From JBGTBQ01 sp041749275 (GTDB lineage Bacteria; Acidobacteriota; Blastocatellia; Pyrinomonadales; Pyrinomonadaceae), in the NCBI GenBank assembly GCA_041749275.1, contig JBGTBQ010000080.1:1-9899 (forward strand): a DNA stretch of 9,899 nt, written 5' to 3'. The position numbers were made by a program, and so were the translations under genes. Under the pieces are notes generated by a model. It searched no databases, had not been told where the DNA came from, and saw only the letters and a program-made list of their open reading frames with translations. Of the stretch, positions 5,632 through 9,899 are shown one piece after another; position 1 is the stretch's first letter, and each line of letters starts with the position of its first letter.

Positions 5632-7089
5632 ATGAAACGAACGCTGTTTCTCGTTCTCTTTTTCAGCGCCGCCCTCTGCATGATCGGGGGCGGCGCTGTC
5701 GTGCGCGCGCGGCAGAAAACCATCGCGCCCAAAAAAGAAGTCGCCACACCCGCGTCGGAAAAGCCGAAGGTGACGGAGATCAAAGAGGCGGGTTTGAAAA
5801 CGCTCCTCGCGGAGAGCGTGGGGCGCAGCCGCCCGCTGCTCGTCAACTTCTGGGCGACGTGGTGTACTCCCTGCCGCGAAGAGTTTCCAGACCTCGTAAA
5901 AATCAGGGAGAGTCACACCGACGAACAACTCGATTTCGTCACCGTCTCGCTCGACGAACCGTCCGAGATTGCGACGAGCGTACCCGCGTTTCTGGCGGAG
6001 ATGCGCGCCGGTCGAATGCCCGCTTACCTGCTGAACGCCGCCGACCCCGAAGCCGCCATCGGCCTCGTGGACAAAGACTGGCGCGGTGAGTTGCCCGCCA
6101 CCTTCCTCTTCGACCGTGCGGGTCAGCTCGCCTTCAAACACATGGGCCGCGTCCAGCCCGCCCAACTTCAGAGCGTCATCGAAGGCGTGCTCGCCGCGAA
6201 GACTCCACCGGCCCCCGCCGCGCAATCCGCCGCGCAGGCCACTTCGCCCGCAAGCGCCAGCCTCGCGCAACTGCTCGCCTACGACGCGAGCGCGCCGCTC
6301 GACATCAAGACTATCGGCACGGAGCGGCAGGGCGGCGTGACGGTCGAGGACATCACCTTTCAGGGAGTGGGCGAGACGATTGCGGCTTACGTCGTCAGGC
6401 CGGCGGAGGGCGCGGGGCCGTTTGCCGGCGTGCTCTTCGTCCACTGGTTCGCGCCGCCCGATCCGACCTCGAACCGCACGCAGTATCTCGACGAGGCGAA
6501 AGCGCTCGCGCGGCGCGGCACGGTCTCGCTGCTCGTCTCGACCTTCTGGTCCGACTCTGAACGCTACAAGGCCCGCCGCTGGCAGACGGACTTTGAGAAC
6601 TCCGTCACACAGGGCAAGAACCTGCGGCGCGCGCTCGACGTGCTCGCCGCGCGGCCCGGCGTTGACGCGCGTCGCTTGGCTCTCGTCGGTCACGACTACG
6701 GCGCGATGTTCGGCTCGCTCGTCGCGGCGGTGGACGCGCGTCCGAAGGCTTACGTCCTCATCGCGGGGACGGCCCGCTTCGCCGACTGGTATCTGTTCGG
6801 CTCGTCGAGCGGCAAACCGGCGGGCGAGGCGCTCGACGCATACCGCAAACAACTGGCCGCAATTGACCCCGTCGGCGTCATCGGCGCGGCGCGGGGCGCT
6901 TTCTTTTTTCAGTTCGGCGAGGCCGACAAGTACACGCCCCGCGACAACTTTATCTCCTACTACATGGCCGCGCCCACGCCGAAGCGCATCGCCACCTATC
7001 CTTCCGACCACGACATGAGCGCCGGCATCATCCGCCACGACCGCACCGTCTGGATTGCCGAACAACTCGGTCTGCCGCCCGTCCCATAA
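5632..7089 (+). CDS. Exported TlpA-like thioredoxin fused to an alpha/beta hydrolase
   Basis: The product is 485 aa. An N-terminal hydrophobic signal (MKRTLFLVLFFSAALCMIGG) is followed by a charged spacer. Residues about 50-187 are a TlpA/ResA-like thioredoxin domain with FWATWCTPC (active Cys78 and Cys81) and the cis-proline motif GELPATFLFD (Pro155). A Pro/Ala-rich linker (about 190-210) leads to an alpha/beta hydrolase domain (about 235-485) resembling the dienelactone hydrolase group: ITFQGVGETIAAYVVRP, VLFVHWFAPP, the elbow LVGHDYGAMFG, FFFQFGEADKYTP and YPSDHDMSAG. The likely triad is Asp355 in the elbow, Asp432 and His460. The elbow carries Asp where Ser or Cys is usual, as in haloalkane dehalogenases and epoxide hydrolases. 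The CxxC domain is probably a periplasmic disulfide reductase. No obvious Shine-Dalgarno was seen beyond GAAG, consistent with coupling to the upstream redoxin gene. The fused activities and substrate are not known. Confidence 0.88.
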   Translation: MKRTLFLVLFFSAALCMIGGGAVVRARQKTIAPKKEVATPASEKPKVTEIKEAGLKTLLAESVGRSRPLLVNFWATWCTPCREEFPDLVKIRESHTDEQLDFVTVSLDEPSEIATSVPAFLAEMRAGRMPAYLLNAADPEAAIGLVDKDWRGELPATFLFDRAGQLAFKHMGRVQPAQLQSVIEGVLAAKTPPAPAAQSAAQATSPASASLAQLLAYDASAPLDIKTIGTERQGGVTVEDITFQGVGETIAAYVVRPAEGAGPFAGVLFVHWFAPPDPTSNRTQYLDEAKALARRGTVSLLVSTFWSDSERYKARRWQTDFENSVTQGKNLRRALDVLAARPGVDARRLALVGHDYGAMFGSLVAAVDARPKAYVLIAGTARFADWYLFGSSSGKPAGEALDAYRKQLAAIDPVGVIGAARGAFFFQFGEADKYTPRDNFISYYMAAPTPKRIATYPSDHDMSAGIIRHDRTVWIAEQLGLPPVP

Positions 7090-7216
7090 CGCGCTTTCCA
7101 TCCCGCTAGGCTCACGTGCGCGTTTGAAGAATCCCGCGCGAGCCTTTATGCTGTCCTGTCCTTGCGGAGCTTCTGTTTTATCATCTTCATTTCCGTCCCG
7201 GACTTTTTATCTCGTA

Positions 7217-9592
<2,376 letters not shown>

Positions 9593-9615
9593 GCAGAAAG
9601 CAAACGGTGGAAGGC

Positions 9616-9643
9616 GATTGTGAAAGACTACTGCTTCACAATC
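9616..9643. terminator. Hairpin downstream of purL, possible terminator
   Basis: GATTGTGAA (9616-9624) pairs perfectly with TTCACAATC (9635-9643) around a 10-base loop, 24 bases after the purL stop. No T-run follows, so it is a weak candidate terminator. ACTAC (9627-9631) in the loop could instead pair with GTAGT (9646-9650), giving an alternative fold. Confidence 0.35.
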
Positions 9644-9661
9644 TGGTAGTGGCTCAATGCG

Positions 9662-9753
9662 GGGAGGTGACAGGTCAGAACAGCCTGCGGTAACGGGCGA
9701 GCCTCCTGTCACAGGAAATCCGCCCGCTACCGCAGGCTGTTCTGACATCTCCC
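9662..9753. repeat. Long repeat-like hairpin, GGTAGCGGGCG type
   Basis: The 26-base arms 9674-9699 and 9721-9746 are complementary apart from one A/G position. The stem continues outwards with GGGAGGT (9662-9668) and ATCTCCC (9747-9753), leaving five bases of the left arm bulged. The 21-base loop contains its own palindrome, CCTGTCACAGG. The arms carry the CTGCGGTAGCGGGCG motif, which I associate with dispersed intergenic hairpins in Acidobacteria (from memory). It could also end transcription of purL and of the leftward gene beyond it. Confidence 0.65.
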
Positions 9754-9776
9754 GTTATTGTAGGGCGTTTGCAAAG

Positions 9777-9899
9777 TCAGGAGGGCGGCTTCAAAATTAG
9801 CTGCAATGCTTGAGCGGGGTAAGCATCATAGAAGCGTCTCGCCTCAGCGACATTCTCCCATCCGGTGTGACGAATCATGCCCAACGCCAGATTATTAAA
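9777..9899 (-). CDS. C-terminal fragment of a gene, resembling a DDE transposase end
   Basis: Reading leftwards from the window edge, 40 codons are open and end in TGA (9777-9779). The peptide starts FNNLALGMIRHTGWENVAEA and ends LQLILKPPS. The pattern NLALGxIRxxGxxNxAxARR followed by an ALxLI tail resembles the C-terminal helices of ISAs1/H-repeat-like or IS4-like DDE transposases. That assignment is from memory and only the end is visible. The upstream part lies outside the window, so it is unknown whether the gene is intact. If it is an insertion sequence, TAGGGCGTTTGCAAA at 9761-9775, just past the stop, is a candidate for its terminal end. Confidence 0.45.
   Translation of the reverse strand, partial: FNNLALGMIRHTGWENVAEARRFYDAYPAQALQLILKPPS

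Noticed and set aside
5515..7101. 528-codon open frame on the minus strand across the thioredoxin-hydrolase gene
   Set aside because: Antisense shadow of a well-supported gene; Arg/Glu/Gly-rich, low-complexity composition.
7124..7151. Promoter for purL (TTGAAG with TTATGC)
   Set aside because: The hexamers match the consensus poorly and nothing independent supports the site.
7055..7216. 54-residue N-terminal extension of PurL
   Set aside because: It overlaps the preceding gene, has no PurL-like sequence, and the family homology begins at ATG 7217.

Overview
The window is GC-rich bacterial chromosome with an AT-richer stretch near the left end (about 131-640). The gene content fits a soil or freshwater member of the Acidobacteriota (Blastocatellia/Pyrinomonadales type) or a similar lineage: PAS-GGDEF-EAL signalling, secreted redoxins with a CPVSN motif, a small-type PurL, and intergenic CCACAGAGACACAGAG-type and hairpin repeats. 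This placement is inference from style and gene families, not from a marker gene.

Layout. (1) 1-757: a cluster of small palindromes (91-132) runs directly into the open frame of an AT-rich, apparently 5'-truncated hypothetical gene (206-640). Fourteen bases after its stop codon is a 104-bp site (654-757) with the anatomy of an integron attC: R'' and R' boxes matching consensus, an imperfect stem with two extrahelical bases on one arm, and a variable loop. Gene plus attC looks like a lone integron gene cassette; no integrase and no second attC is visible. (2) 758-1061: no gene; it ends in a leader hairpin and a strong Shine-Dalgarno. (3) 1062-4064: a 1000-aa soluble PAS4-GGDEF-EAL protein with all key catalytic residues and an I-site. 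(4) 4076-4209: a nested inverted repeat lying between convergent genes, likely also a bidirectional terminator. (5) 4245-4766, minus strand: a small exported putative lipoprotein. (6) 4767-5007: divergent regulatory region with two phased direct repeats. (7) 5008-7089: a two-gene unit, six bases apart, of an exported one-Cys redoxin and an exported fusion of a TlpA-like thioredoxin with an alpha/beta hydrolase whose nucleophile elbow carries Asp instead of Ser. (8) 7217-9592: purL, the FGAM synthase large subunit. (9) 9593-9899: two hairpins, the second a long repeat-like one, then the last 40 codons of a minus-strand gene resembling the C-terminus of a DDE transposase.

How the parts relate. 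The redoxin and the thioredoxin-hydrolase probably work together outside the cytoplasmic membrane in thiol chemistry or detoxification. The cyclic-di-GMP enzyme and purL are independent units. Mobile or repetitive DNA lies at both ends and between the convergent genes. The items most worth following up are the solitary integron-like cassette and the thioredoxin/Asp-nucleophile hydrolase fusion.
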